From an archaeon GW2011_AR18 (GTDB lineage Archaea > Nanobdellota > Nanobdellia > SCGC-AAA011-G17 > GW2011-AR18), in assembly GCA_000806155.1 (NCBI GenBank), contig JWKX01000007.1, positions 1 to 64,000 of the forward strand: DNA of 64,000 nt. Direction: 5' to 3'. This document shows, one piece after another, positions 50,996-60,668 of the stretch (position 1 is its first letter; each line of letters begins with the position of its first letter). A model generated the notes under the pieces. The model had not been told where the DNA came from, did no database searches, and worked only from the letters and a program-made list of their open reading frames with translations. The translations under genes and the position numbers were made by a program.

Positions 50996-52783
50996 ATGAT
51001 AGACTTTAATAGAAATAACCTTGATAAATCACACTCTCATTATCTTCAACAGCATAAGGATAATCCTATTCACTGGCAGGAATATTCTGATGAAGTAATA
51101 CAATATGCTAAATCTACTAATAAGCCTATTTTCATATCTGTTGGTTATTCTGCCTGTCATTGGTGTCATGTCATGGCTTCTGAGGCTTTCTCAGATGATA
51201 TTATTGCAGATTTTCTTAACAAGAATTTTATATGTATTAAAGTTGATAAGGAATTAAGACCTGATATTGATAATTATCTTATGTCTTATATCTCTAAAAC
51301 TCAGGGTCATGGTGGTTGGCCTCTGAATGTAATTCTTACTCCGGATATTAATCCATTTATTGCTTTTACTTATCTTCCTATTAATGAAAAAAATGGTCTT
51401 CCCCCTCTGATTGATGTCCTTAACTTCTCTCTTGATATTTTTACTAATAATAAAAGTTCTATAAAAGATTATAATATTGATAATATGGTTTCAGAATCTG
51501 TTGAAGAATCTAAAGTTATTGATATGATTTCATCATCTTTTGATGAGTTTGCTGGAGGTTTTGGAATTGAACCTAAGTTCCCACCTCATAATACTCTTTT
51601 ATTCTTATTGAGTTATTATGAAAAATCTAAGGATGATAAGATTAAGGCTATGATAGAAAAAACTTTGGATATGATAATATTAAGGGGTTTGCACGATCAC
51701 CTTCAGGGTGGTTTTTTCAGGTATTGTGTTGATCCATCATGGTCTATTCCACATTTTGAGAAGATGCTGTATGATCAGGCTATGTTGTTATGGGTTTTCA
51801 GTTCATCTTATAGGTTATTCAACAAAGATGAATACAAGATTGTTGCAGATAATATTGTTAAGTGTCTTGATGGATCATTTTTAGATGATGGAATGTACTA
51901 TTCTGCTATTGATGCTGATACTGATAATCATGAAGGTCTTACTTATTTATGGTCTGTTGATGAATTAAAAAAAGTTTTATCTGTTGATGAATTTATTAAA
52001 TTTTCAGAAGTTTATGAATTAAACAATAATTTTGATGATAAGATTCATTTGATTAAAAAAGAAAACAAGTTTTTGCCTGATATTGAAAATAAATTATTAA
52101 AATATCGTAATTCTAGATCTCAGCCTTTCACAGATAAGAAGTTTATTACATCATGGAACTCTCTTGTTGGTATAGGGTTGTTGATGCATTATAGGTTTAC
52201 AGGCAATAATGATTCTAAGGATAAGGCTTTTAGTTTATTCAATGCTTTGTTAAGTAAACATTATGTTAATGGTAAATTATCTCACAGTTCTTTGAATGAT
52301 GAAGAATTTTTAGAGGATTATTCTGCGTTATTATTATTCTCTACTTTTATCTATGAAGACTCTAATAATTATAAAGAATTGATTTCTGAACTTCTCTCTA
52401 AAGTTAATTCTTTCAATAAAGATAATATATGGTACGAGAATTTAAATTCTGATTTTATTTCTGTTAATGCAAATAATTTTGATCATCCTTATCCATCATC
52501 AGTTTCTTTGGCTGAACTTGCTGTTTTAAGGTCTAAAATAATATTAAATATTGAATATCTTCCTAATGAGTATTCTCTTCCTATTAATCATGACTTCTTG
52601 AACTTATTTGCTTTTATGAGTAATGGTAATTATCATTTAATTCATACAAAAACCTCTATTTCATGGAGTGATCTTCCTCTTAATTCTATGATTATATATT
52701 CAGATAAGTTCAAGGATTGTTTCAATAATTCATGCAGAGAATTTATCAATATTGAAGAGTTAATAAAAAATATAAAAGATTAG
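50996..52783 (+). CDS. DUF255 thioredoxin-fold/glycosidase-like protein (YyaL type)
   Basis: A 595-residue protein. The N-terminal DsbH-like domain has NPIHWQEYSDEVI near residue 23, SACHWCHVMASEAFSD near 47-62, where CHWC is the redox pair, and GGWPLNVILTPD near 98. The rest is an alpha/alpha-barrel resembling N-acylglucosamine epimerases. Members are widespread but of unknown role. No signal sequence, so it acts in the cytoplasm. The 3' end overlaps the convergent lipoprotein gene by four bases. Confidence 0.85.
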   Translation: MIDFNRNNLDKSHSHYLQQHKDNPIHWQEYSDEVIQYAKSTNKPIFISVGYSACHWCHVMASEAFSDDIIADFLNKNFICIKVDKELRPDIDNYLMSYISKTQGHGGWPLNVILTPDINPFIAFTYLPINEKNGLPPLIDVLNFSLDIFTNNKSSIKDYNIDNMVSESVEESKVIDMISSSFDEFAGGFGIEPKFPPHNTLLFLLSYYEKSKDDKIKAMIEKTLDMIILRGLHDHLQGGFFRYCVDPSWSIPHFEKMLYDQAMLLWVFSSSYRLFNKDEYKIVADNIVKCLDGSFLDDGMYYSAIDADTDNHEGLTYLWSVDELKKVLSVDEFIKFSEVYELNNNFDDKIHLIKKENKFLPDIENKLLKYRNSRSQPFTDKKFITSWNSLVGIGLLMHYRFTGNNDSKDKAFSLFNALLSKHYVNGKLSHSSLNDEEFLEDYSALLLFSTFIYEDSNNYKELISELLSKVNSFNKDNIWYENLNSDFISVNANNFDHPYPSSVSLAELAVLRSKIILNIEYLPNEYSLPINHDFLNLFAFMSNGNYHLIHTKTSISWSDLPLNSMIIYSDKFKDCFNNSCREFINIEELIKNIKD

Positions 52784-53250
52784 TCTCCAGCAATTATTTT
52801 CCAGTTTCCACTCTCTTTTCTGTATACTCCTACAAACCCGTCGCTTACTACTGCTCCAGCTTTATTAGGGTAGTATGCAAATATATCTCCTTGTTTTAAT
52901 TCAAAGCTTCCCTTTCCAAAATCTTTATGCTTTGTATTCATTAGTTCATTATATGTATATATCTCTTTTTTACTTAAGTCAAATAAATCTTCTGCTTTTT
53001 TTCCATTTAATGCTGCTTGGTATACATCTGAATTAAACAGATTTGTGAAATATTCTTCATTCATTGATTTTTTAGCTCCATCACCTATATCTATATAATT
53101 TTCTGAAAATGCTGATGCTGCTTTTTTTGAATCTCCTTCAAGTATTGCTTTTATTGTCTCTGCATGTAATGTTTCTATCTGTTTTTTCTCTGAAACACAT
53201 GCTGTTAATAGTATTGTTAATACTAACATTAGAACTAATATTTTTTTCAT
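52780..53250 (-). CDS. Lipoprotein with NTF2-like domain
   Basis: A 156-residue protein. The signal MKKILVLMLVLTILLTAC ends in a lipobox with Cys18, so it is lipid-anchored. The mature part has helices then a curved sheet as in NTF2-like/SnoaL domains (ETIKAILEGDSKKAASAFSENY, then VGVYRKESGNWKIIAGD at the end). Such domains bind small ligands or peptides. It overlaps the convergent DUF255 gene by four bases. Confidence 0.72.
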   Translation of the reverse strand: MKKILVLMLVLTILLTACVSEKKQIETLHAETIKAILEGDSKKAASAFSENYIDIGDGAKKSMNEEYFTNLFNSDVYQAALNGKKAEDLFDLSKKEIYTYNELMNTKHKDFGKGSFELKQGDIFAYYPNKAGAVVSDGFVGVYRKESGNWKIIAGD

Positions 53251-53274
53251 CTCTTTTCACCTCTCTCTTAATTT

Positions 53275-53613
53275 TTAATAACTATTATAATCGCAAATAT
53301 CAATACTTCTACCTTTTGGAGTAACATATTCTATTTCAGGAGCATTTTGTTCTCTAAATTCACGTCTTAATTCAAAGTAAATTTTTGTTTCTGCACTATT
53401 ATGGTCTAGACTCAATGGAAAACCATTTATTCTTTCTGGCGTGACTAATCCATCATAAGGGTGTATTGTATACGTTGCACTATACCCGTGTTGGTCTTCT
53501 AGTATTAAATCACCAAGATCATTTATTCTAGCTTTCCAACCAGAATCTAAATTTCTAGACTCTCCTAATTTTGATCTTCTTATAATCATTGTATTCACTT
53601 TTAAGTTGTCCAT
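53275..53613 (-). CDS. Hypothetical protein
   Basis: A 112-residue soluble protein, beta-rich in the middle (NDLGDLILEDQHGYSATYTIHPYDG), with no known motif. The ATG lies in a 60-base AT-rich gap after the htpX remnant, and a TATA-like box precedes it. Function unknown. Confidence 0.5.
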   Translation of the reverse strand: MDNLKVNTMIIRRSKLGESRNLDSGWKARINDLGDLILEDQHGYSATYTIHPYDGLVTPERINGFPLSLDHNSAETKIYFELRREFREQNAPEIEYVTPKGRSIDICDYNSY

Positions 53614-53676
53614 GTAAACTTTTTTAAACCTTACTATATTGATTTATACCTTTCTTATATATTTTACTGAGAATTA

Positions 53677-54466
53677 TCACATATTTTCTAGTCTTTTGAT
53701 ACGTTCCTCTATTGGAGGGTGTGTTTGGAATAACCCTTTTAACCATGCTTTCCTGTTCCTTAGAGGGTTTTCTATCCATAACGATGCTGTTGCCTTATTT
53801 GCTGCCTCTACTAATGGTTCTTTGTCATCTCTTATTTTCTTTAAAGCGCTTGCTAATCCTTCTGGATACCTTGTTAATAATGCCCCGTTTGCATCTGCTA
53901 GATACTCTCTTTTTCTTGATATTGCTAATTTCATCAGTTCTCCGATTATTGGTGTTAGTATTGCAAGTGCTAAAGCAACTATAATTAACGCTGGATGCAC
54001 CCTATTTTCTCTGTCCTTATTTCCAAATATAAATGATCTTAGCATGAAATCGCTTAATAATACTAATACTCCTACTAATATTGTTGTCAGCATCATTACT
54101 CTTACATCATAATTTTTTATATGGCTTAATTCATGTCCTATTACACCTTCTAGTTCTTGACGATTTAATTTTTCTAATGCTCCTGTTGTTACTGTTACTG
54201 ATGCATGTTTGTAATCTCTTCCTGTTGCGAATGCATTTATTGCTGTATCATTTATTACATATACTTTTGGCATTGATATCCCTGCTGCTATGCTTAGTCC
54301 TTCTACTGTATGCCATAGATGTGCATGGTCCAGATACTGCTCCTATTGTGAAGATTCCTATTAAATAACCGAAGAATATTATCATTCCTATTACTAAGAA
54401 TATTATAAGATTGGATTTCCATTTGTTCGCTGTTATGTGATCATGGAAACTTATTCTTTCTGCCAT
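53677..54466 (-). pseudogene. htpX: Broken htpX (M48 membrane protease)
   Basis: Two reading frames make up one gene. From 54466 the first encodes MAERISFHDHITANKWKSNL and one membrane helix (about 35 residues), then runs out of frame. The second resumes near 54325 with HLWHTVEGLSIAAGISMPKVYV and continues with HELSHIKNYD (zinc site) and KREYLADANGALL (third ligand) to 53677. About 50 residues, including the second membrane helix, are missing between them, so there is both an internal deletion and a frame change. The protease active site itself is intact. Unless this is an assembly artefact or ribosomal frameshift, the protein is non-functional. It lies one gene away from lemA, its usual partner. 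Confidence 0.7.
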
Positions 54467-54556
54467 GTATTTATATTAGTTTTTTGGTTTAAAAAGATTA
54501 TGTATTAGTATTTTTTGTAGAATAAATTTAAATATAAACAAATTACTAATATTAAT

Positions 54557-55066
54557 ATGTCTATAACTATAAGAAAAGCAAAAAAAGGTGATGAAATAGG
54601 AATGTCTAAAGTTTGGAGAGATGGATTTAAAAGAAAAACATTCATTTATACAGGCTCAACTAGGTTTTCAAATAATAGAATGAAGAAATTAGGAAAAACA
54701 TTATCCTCTAAAAATCCCGATAGTATATACTTTGTAGCTGTTGATAAATTAAAACAAAAAATTGTAGCTCATATTGGCTATCATTTTAAAAAATCTGGAA
54801 GAGATAGGCACGTAATTGATTTAGGATGGATAGTTCACCCAGATTATGAGGGTCAAGGAATTGGTTCTAAAATGCTTAAATCTATATTAGAGGATGCTAA
54901 GAAAAGAGGGTTCAAAAGAGCAGAAGCTGAGATGGCAATAAAAAATATTGGTTCATGGAAAATTGCATTAAAGAATGGTTTTAAAATTGAAGGTATTAAG
55001 AAAAAAGCATTATTAACTGATGACGGGGAATATATTGATACTTATATTGTTGGTAAAATCCTTTAG
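54557..55066 (+). CDS. GNAT-family acetyltransferase
   Basis: A 169-residue N-acetyltransferase: SITIRKAKKGDEIGMSKVWR opens it, LGWIVHPDYEGQGIGSKML near residues 92-110 is the acetyl-CoA-binding motif A (Q/R-x-x-G-x-G/A), and IALKNGFKIEGIKKKAL ends it. It is inserted between htpX and lemA on the other strand, which suggests insertion into an ancestral lemA-htpX neighbourhood. Substrate unknown. Confidence 0.85.
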   Translation: MSITIRKAKKGDEIGMSKVWRDGFKRKTFIYTGSTRFSNNRMKKLGKTLSSKNPDSIYFVAVDKLKQKIVAHIGYHFKKSGRDRHVIDLGWIVHPDYEGQGIGSKMLKSILEDAKKRGFKRAEAEMAIKNIGSWKIALKNGFKIEGIKKKALLTDDGEYIDTYIVGKIL

Positions 55067-55623
55067 AATTTAACTTTTACAGGTGCTCTCTCTGATTCTG
55101 CTGTCTCGAAGAATTCTTTTGCTATGAATCCTAGCATCTTTCCTATTAGGTTTGTTGGGAATGCCTGTAATTTTGTATTGAATGTCTCAACTGTATCATT
55201 GTAGTATTGTCTTGAATATGCTATTTTATTCTCTGTTCCTGTCAGTTCTTCCTGTAACTGCATAAAGTTTGTATTAGCCTCTAGTTTTGGATAACTCTCT
55301 GCTACTGCGAATATTGTTTTTAATGCGTCAGTCAGCATATTGTCTGCTTTTGCTTTTCCTACTGGTCCTTGTGCTTTTAAAAATTCTGTTCTTGCTGCTG
55401 TTACCTCTTTTAATGTATCCTTCTCATGCTTCATATATCCTTTTACTGTCTCTATTAAATTTGGTATTAAATCAAATCTTCTTTTTAATTGTATATCTAT
55501 CTGTGACCATGCATTTTCTGCTCTATTCCTTAAACTTACTAATCTATTGAATGAGAATATTAGCCATAACGCTATGACTGACGGTATAATTATCAATGCC
55601 CATAATCCTGCGCCTAATGCCAT
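55063..55623 (-). CDS. lemA: LemA-family membrane protein
   Basis: A 186-residue protein with an N-terminal membrane helix (about 6-24) and the LemA motif NRLVSLRNRAENAWSQIDIQLKRRFDLIPNLIETVKGY near 27-64, then a coiled helical body and GKMLGFIAKEFFE. LemA proteins usually sit next to HtpX, as the broken htpX does here. The 3' end overlaps the convergent acetyltransferase gene by four bases. The role is structural or regulatory at the membrane. Confidence 0.9.
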   Translation of the reverse strand: MALGAGLWALIIIPSVIALWLIFSFNRLVSLRNRAENAWSQIDIQLKRRFDLIPNLIETVKGYMKHEKDTLKEVTAARTEFLKAQGPVGKAKADNMLTDALKTIFAVAESYPKLEANTNFMQLQEELTGTENKIAYSRQYYNDTVETFNTKLQAFPTNLIGKMLGFIAKEFFETAESERAPVKVKF

Positions 55624-55795
55624 AATTAATCTGTATTTTGTTTATTTATAAAACTTATGATACTCTAATTTAATGAATGAGCATGAAATAGTAAACTTTA
55701 CATTTATCATTTAGGATATAATTTAAAAACAATACCATTTCTAATATATACTCTTTAGACGTTATTCTTTAATAATTTGAGATTAATTTAATTGT

Positions 55796-56047
55796 ATGGA
55801 AAAAGAAACTAAAATAATTCAAAAAACAGATCATGGGGACTCAAAAGCTTGGCTTCCTTGGTTAATACTTGGTATTATTGTTGTATTGATTATAGGAGTT
55901 GTGCTAGGTATTGCAGCTAGGGATAAGGATAGTGGTCCTGCTGAAGAACTTGGCGAGAAAATCGATGATAAGATAGATGATATATCTAGTAGTAGTCCTG
56001 AAAAAAGTATAGATAGTTTTAGCCAGGCTTATTTTTCTATTTTTTGA
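55796..56047 (+). CDS. Small single-pass membrane protein
   Basis: An 83-residue protein: charged N-terminus (about 1-19), one hydrophobic helix (about 20-44, WLILGIIVVLIIGVVLG) and an acidic, Ser-rich C-terminus. Topology suggests a tail facing one side. It overlaps the convergent NUDIX gene by eleven bases. Function unknown. Confidence 0.55.
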   Translation: MEKETKIIQKTDHGDSKAWLPWLILGIIVVLIIGVVLGIAARDKDSGPAEELGEKIDDKIDDISSSSPEKSIDSFSQAYFSIF

Positions 56048-56456
56048 AAGCTAGATTTACTTCCTCTTCCATTCCTTCTATATAATCATATTCTTTGAAT
56101 TCTTCTGGCGTTACCCATTTGTATTCATCAAACTCTTTTGTTGGTATTGTTACATTCTCATGTTTTGATTTTACCTCAAAGCACATTCCTACAACGTTTT
56201 TTCCGTCTGGTCTTATGAATGTGAAATCTTTCAGGAATACTTTATGGTTTTCTTCTATATCTAATCCTGCTTCCTCTTTGACTTCTCTTTTTAATGTCTC
56301 CATTATATTCTCTCCGCGTTCTAGTTTTCCTCCTGGGAATGACCATTTTCCTGGAAATGCTATCTCGTTAGGACTTCTTTTTATTATTAAGAATTTATTT
56401 CCTTCATTATTTTTTATAAAAGCAGTTATTGCAACAATATGGTGTTTATTGTCCAT
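56037..56456 (-). CDS. NUDIX hydrolase
   Basis: A 139-residue NUDIX enzyme. The box reads GGKLERGENIMETLKREVKEEAGLD near residues 41-65, matching GX5EX7REUXEEXGU. Its small size and dNTP-type start (HHIVAITAFIKNNEGNKFLIIKR) resemble MutT/ADP-ribose-type pyrophosphatases. Substrate cannot be assigned. It follows the 114-residue gene after a single base, so they are one transcript. Confidence 0.88.
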   Translation of the reverse strand: MDNKHHIVAITAFIKNNEGNKFLIIKRSPNEIAFPGKWSFPGGKLERGENIMETLKREVKEEAGLDIEENHKVFLKDFTFIRPDGKNVVGMCFEVKSKHENVTIPTKEFDEYKWVTPEEFKEYDYIEGMEEEVNLAFKK

Positions 56457-56457
56457 C

Positions 56458-56802
56458 TTATTTATTGTATGTTCTGGTATTTTTTGATAATATATCCCTA
56501 GCTTGCAATTTTCTATTTAGGGCGAGAATCCTTACTGCATATGGTCTTTTATCCATGCTTCTTAATTCTTCGACTTCTGATCGTGCAGTATTTAAAGAAG
56601 ATTGACATTTTTTTAAATTTCCATCGTTGTAATGCTTATTGGCTAAAGCTAAGGAAGCTTCAATTCTACGAACTATATCCCTTTCATCATATGAAGTGTT
56701 TTCCTGTCTAGAACTATATTTTTTATTATTTACTTCTGATGTTGAAAGTCTAAAAGATAGAATTAAACCATTAATCCAATTTCTAAATCCACTTTTTGCC
56801 AC
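56458..56802 (-). CDS. Helical hypothetical protein
   Basis: A 114-residue helical protein with a central ASLALANKHYNDGNLKKCQSSLNTARSEV segment resembling one tetratricopeptide-like helix pair. N-terminal 20 residues are moderately hydrophobic. It precedes the NUDIX gene by one base on the minus strand. Function unknown. Confidence 0.5.
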   Translation of the reverse strand: MAKSGFRNWINGLILSFRLSTSEVNNKKYSSRQENTSYDERDIVRRIEASLALANKHYNDGNLKKCQSSLNTARSEVEELRSMDKRPYAVRILALNRKLQARDILSKNTRTYNK

Positions 56803-56881
56803 TTATTTTTTTAAGAAATATACATATATAAGTTTTTCTATACTAAAAAAGAATATAAACTTCTCATTATCTTAATTCTTT

Positions 56882-58669
56882 ATGAAAAAATTTAATATTT
56901 TAATGTTTTGTTTATTTTTTTCATTATTCGCATTTAGTGTTTCAGCTAAAGATTATTATTGGGAGAATATCTCTACTCACCTATACATTAACGAAGATGG
57001 TTCTGTTAATGTTATTGAATCTCAGTCTTTTGTTTTTAATGATAAATTCACTTTTGCTTACAGATATTTTCACTTTGATAAGATAAGTTCTTTGTCAGAT
57101 ATAAGAGTTTACGAGAATAATAATGAGATTATGAATAAAGAAATATCTGATAAGAATAATATGCGTTATGTTAAATGGTTTTTTAATGCTGATAATGAAA
57201 AAAGAACTTTTGTTCTTAACTATAATGTTAACGGTTTAGTTGAACATGGATTATTAAAAGATAGGATATTCTGGACTGCTGTTTTTAAAGATCATGAGAA
57301 ATCTGTTAATTCAGCTCAGTTATTTGTTCATTTTCCTAAAGATATTGATATTAATGATTTAAGTTATAGGACTTTTCCTAGTTCTGATTTTAAGGTTATA
57401 GGTTCAAGGACTATTCTATTTTCATTAAATAATAATCTTAAACCTTACTCTCCTTATGATGTTGAATTTAAATTTCCTAGAGGAATTGTTCCTTTCTCAA
57501 ATATTGATCTTTTAGTTATTTTCATGCAATGTTTGATAATTATTCTAATTATAATTATGCCTCTTTCTATTTTTTTTAAATACAGGAAAGAACATGAATT
57601 ATATGGTAAAGATCCTGACGTCTCTTCTAAAAATGTAAATTCTTACAGATTAACAAATCTTAAACCTGCTATTGCTGGTGTTGTTATTGATGATTCTGTT
57701 TCTATTCGTGAGATTATTGCAACTATAATCGATCTTGCTCAGAGAGGTTATATTCATATTATTGAAGAAAAGAAAGGTTTTGTTTTCAAATCTAAAGAAT
57801 TCAGGTTATTAAAAACTAGAAATAATTATTCATTATTATTAGATTATGAGAAAAAATTAATGGAATCTATTTTTGAATCTAAAGATAAAATACTTTTATC
57901 AGATCTTAAATATAAATTTTACAAGAAAGTTCCAGAAATTCAGGATATGATATATGATGAAGCTATGAAACAGAAACTTTTTGAAGAAAATCCTAAAGCA
58001 GCTAAAAATAAGACAATGCTTAAAGGTGTTATTTTCTTGATTCTAGGTTTTGTTTTTTTATCAACTACTATAATTAGTAATATATTTTTTGTAATATTTG
58101 GTTTAATTCATTCTGTTATTTATCTATTAATTTTATTTTCTAAGATTAAGCATAAATCTTTTAAATTTAGTTCTGCATTTACTAAAGAGAATTTATTTAT
58201 CTTATTTTTAGTTATTTTGTTAGTTATATCTTCTTTCTTCTCTAATATTAAGACTCTTGCTATACTGAGTTTTATTTCATCTATTATCTCAGGTGTTATT
58301 ATAATAATCTTCAGTCAGTTAATGGCTAAGACTACTCTTGTTGGTTCTTTGAATAAAAAGAAATATTCTGAATTAAGTAATTGGCTTAAGACTTATCAAT
58401 TAAAAGAAGAACGTATTTTTAATGAATTCCTGCCGTATACTGTTGTTTTTGGTATTCAATCTTACTGGATTAAAAAATTCAATTCTTTGAACATTTCTAA
58501 AAATGATGGTTCTTCATCTTGGTATTCTGGTGGAACTTTTAATGCTTCAGCTTTTAACTCTCTTTATACATCAATGAGCACTTCAATGTCATCTCCTTCT
58601 AATTCAGGTTCTGGTGGTGGATTTGGTGGTGGCGGCGGAGGTGGAGGAGGAGGCGGTGGTGCTGGTTAG
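56882..58669 (+). CDS. DUF2207-family membrane protein with Gly-rich tail
   Basis: A 595-residue protein. A signal peptide (about 1-22, FSVSA) is followed by the DUF2207 N-terminal beta domain (STHLYINEDGSVNVIESQSFVF), a membrane helix near 210-235, a cytoplasmic region with LAQRGYIHIIEEKKG (winged-helix-like) and further helices near 380-470. The end is a run of glycines after FGGG (about 585-595), typical of the family. Function unknown; bacterial members are linked to cell envelope maintenance. Confidence 0.85.
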   Translation: MKKFNILMFCLFFSLFAFSVSAKDYYWENISTHLYINEDGSVNVIESQSFVFNDKFTFAYRYFHFDKISSLSDIRVYENNNEIMNKEISDKNNMRYVKWFFNADNEKRTFVLNYNVNGLVEHGLLKDRIFWTAVFKDHEKSVNSAQLFVHFPKDIDINDLSYRTFPSSDFKVIGSRTILFSLNNNLKPYSPYDVEFKFPRGIVPFSNIDLLVIFMQCLIIILIIIMPLSIFFKYRKEHELYGKDPDVSSKNVNSYRLTNLKPAIAGVVIDDSVSIREIIATIIDLAQRGYIHIIEEKKGFVFKSKEFRLLKTRNNYSLLLDYEKKLMESIFESKDKILLSDLKYKFYKKVPEIQDMIYDEAMKQKLFEENPKAAKNKTMLKGVIFLILGFVFLSTTIISNIFFVIFGLIHSVIYLLILFSKIKHKSFKFSSAFTKENLFILFLVILLVISSFFSNIKTLAILSFISSIISGVIIIIFSQLMAKTTLVGSLNKKKYSELSNWLKTYQLKEERIFNEFLPYTVVFGIQSYWIKKFNSLNISKNDGSSSWYSGGTFNASAFNSLYTSMSTSMSSPSNSGSGGGFGGGGGGGGGGGGAG

Positions 58670-59163
58670 TCCTTTCCGTCGTCTATTTTTCCCCAGCTTA
58701 GCATAGAAATTATGTTTTGATTTACTAACTCTCCTGTTTCAGCATCTATTTTTATATTTATTAAATTAAATTTTTGTGTGACATAACTTATGTTCCATTT
58801 TATTCCTTTATCATTCTGTAATATTATTATGACCTGTGTCTCTTTTTCTTCATGCTGTTTTAATATTATCTCGCATTTTCTTAATGCATCTTTTATATCA
58901 ACTTTTAATTTTTCTAATTTTAATTCTTCTATTGTCTTTCCTTCCTCTTTGAATATTTTTGAATTCTCACTTACCTCTATTTTTTCTCCTACTACATAGC
59001 TTGTTATTGTGTCTTTCTTCTCATCATAGAAGTCTATCTGCCAATCCGTATTCTCTAGTTTATCTACCTCGCTCATTAAAAAAAATCCGCATAAGTATCC
59101 TTCTTTGTTGAATTCTCCTGATTTTATAAGTTTTTCATAATCTTCTCTTATTTTTGTATGCAT
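58666..59163 (-). CDS. Hypothetical protein
   Basis: A 165-residue soluble protein, helical in the middle (EEGKTIEELKLEKLKVDIKDALRKCEIILKQHEEK) and beta-rich at the end (IKWNISYVTQKFNLINIKIDAETGE), a pattern like PepSY-type domains. It overlaps the convergent DUF2207 gene by four bases. Function unknown. Confidence 0.55.
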   Translation of the reverse strand: MHTKIREDYEKLIKSGEFNKEGYLCGFFLMSEVDKLENTDWQIDFYDEKKDTITSYVVGEKIEVSENSKIFKEEGKTIEELKLEKLKVDIKDALRKCEIILKQHEEKETQVIIILQNDKGIKWNISYVTQKFNLINIKIDAETGELVNQNIISMLSWGKIDDGKD

Positions 59164-59241
59164 ATCTTTATTTTTTATTTATAGTATTTAAGTTTTATTG
59201 TAATCAGTTAGTTTTATATCTGAATTATATTTTATTGTTTT

Positions 59242-59997
59242 ATGAAAATATATTTTTTTGAGGAATTCCCTAATGATTCATCTTTATCTAAATTATCTCT
59301 AGTAAAGTTTCCTACTAAGTTGATTATTGCTGATTATTCTATTGAGGGTTTTAATCTTTATGATAAAGAAATAAGATCTAAATATAAGAATGTTAAAGAA
59401 TTGATTTGGTGGCCTTTGTTGAATATGGATGAAGGTTATTGGTTCTCTCCTTTCTCTAGACGTAGGGCTTTATTACGTACTTTTCATCATTTATTGAATA
59501 AAAATATTCCCATTATGTGGGATGCTGAGTTTCCTAAAAAAAGATTTTTGATGTTTTCGCAATTATTCAAGGTTATGAAAAATATTCAATTAATTAGGTC
59601 TTTTTTCAAGAAATATAAAGGTAAGATTTATACTGCTGAATATTTTATTGATGTCTCTGTTATGAAATTTTTATTCAAATTATTTGCTTTGCAGTTTAAT
59701 CCTAAAGAGTTTAATAATAAGATAATTAAGATGATGTATACTTCTACTCTTGATTATCCTGAGTCTTTGTTAAGGTCTGAACTCAAAACTTTGAAATATC
59801 ATTATAAAGATAATGTCATGGTTGGTTTAGGATGTCTTGCTGTTGGTATTAATGGTAATGAGTCATTAATCTCTTCTAAACAGTTAGAACGCGATCTTAA
59901 TCTTTGTAAAGAAATTGGAATTAAAGAAGTGGTTTTATTCAGGCTTGGTGGATTAAATAAGGATTACATTAAGGTCTTGAATAAATTTGTTAAATAA
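59242..59997 (+). CDS. Hypothetical protein, possibly TIM-barrel-like
   Basis: A 251-residue protein. Alternating hydrophobic strands and helices (KLIIADYSIEGF, LIWWPLLNMDEGYWFSPFS, VMVGLGCLAVGINGNES, EIGIKEVVLFRLGGL) suggest a barrel fold, with a Trp/Tyr-rich patch. No catalytic motif recognised. It overlaps the convergent kinase-like gene by eight bases. Function unknown. Confidence 0.5.
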   Translation: MKIYFFEEFPNDSSLSKLSLVKFPTKLIIADYSIEGFNLYDKEIRSKYKNVKELIWWPLLNMDEGYWFSPFSRRRALLRTFHHLLNKNIPIMWDAEFPKKRFLMFSQLFKVMKNIQLIRSFFKKYKGKIYTAEYFIDVSVMKFLFKLFALQFNPKEFNNKIIKMMYTSTLDYPESLLRSELKTLKYHYKDNVMVGLGCLAVGINGNESLISSKQLERDLNLCKEIGIKEVVLFRLGGLNKDYIKVLNKFVK

Positions 59998-60637
59998 ATA
60001 ATCTTACGAAGTCCATTACTTTTTTATTTTTATATAACTCAGATATGCTATCTACTGCATGTTGTTTTAATGTTTCATCTATTGTTAGTTGATATGTTGT
60101 GTTAATGAATTTGATTATATCTCTTGCTTTTGCTTCGTTTATATTCTCTTCGTCAAATACTCCATCAAAGTCTATCCATAAAGCTTTATTTTTATCTTTT
60201 GTTAATATTACATTTTTTATTGTTGCATCTCCTAATATTATATCTCTTGAATGTATCTCTCTTATTCCTAGGGCTGCAAGTTCTATTGCTGATTTTTTGT
60301 CATTATATCTTTTTAATTTTCTAAAATCTTCTCCATCAATGTACTCTCTGCATTCTACTGCTGTATTTGGATCATAATCTATTAGTTTTGGTGCGTATTT
60401 TCCGTTTAATATTTTAAGTTTTCTTGCTTCTTCATTCATTCCCTCTTTGCTGCTTGATAATATTCTGTTTCCGTTATCATCTCTTAAATAATAATATAAG
60501 TAGGTTAAGTCTCCGCTTATTCTTGGCCTTTTTATAATAAACCTCTCTCCTTTGTACATTACTGGAAATACAATATTAGAAGCTCTGTAGTTTGGCCCTA
60601 TTCTGTAATTTTCAGGGTTTCTTAATACTTCATTCAT
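59990..60637 (-). CDS. Bud32/RIO-like small protein kinase
   Basis: A 215-residue kinase-fold protein. The lysine is in ERFIIKRPR near residue 36, the catalytic loop reads HSRDIILGDATIKNVIL near 134-150, and the metal loop WIDFDGVFDEE near 159. These resemble Bud32 (HGDxTxxN and DFG), part of the KEOPS complex that makes t6A, but the P-loop-like start is weak. It may be a diverged paralogue. Substrate unknown. It lies 31 bases upstream of... the dnaJ end on the same strand. Confidence 0.65.
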   Translation of the reverse strand: MNEVLRNPENYRIGPNYRASNIVFPVMYKGERFIIKRPRISGDLTYLYYYLRDDNGNRILSSSKEGMNEEARKLKILNGKYAPKLIDYDPNTAVECREYIDGEDFRKLKRYNDKKSAIELAALGIREIHSRDIILGDATIKNVILTKDKNKALWIDFDGVFDEENINEAKARDIIKFINTTYQLTIDETLKQHAVDSISELYKNKKVMDFVRLFI

Positions 60638-60668
60638 ATAACATTCATAGAAATAACTTCTTTATAAA

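Noticed and set aside
60099-60377. Plus-strand ORFs opposite the kinase, dnaJ and dnaK genes
   Set aside because: Low-complexity Leu/Ser antisense frames; the minus-strand genes carry clear family motifs.
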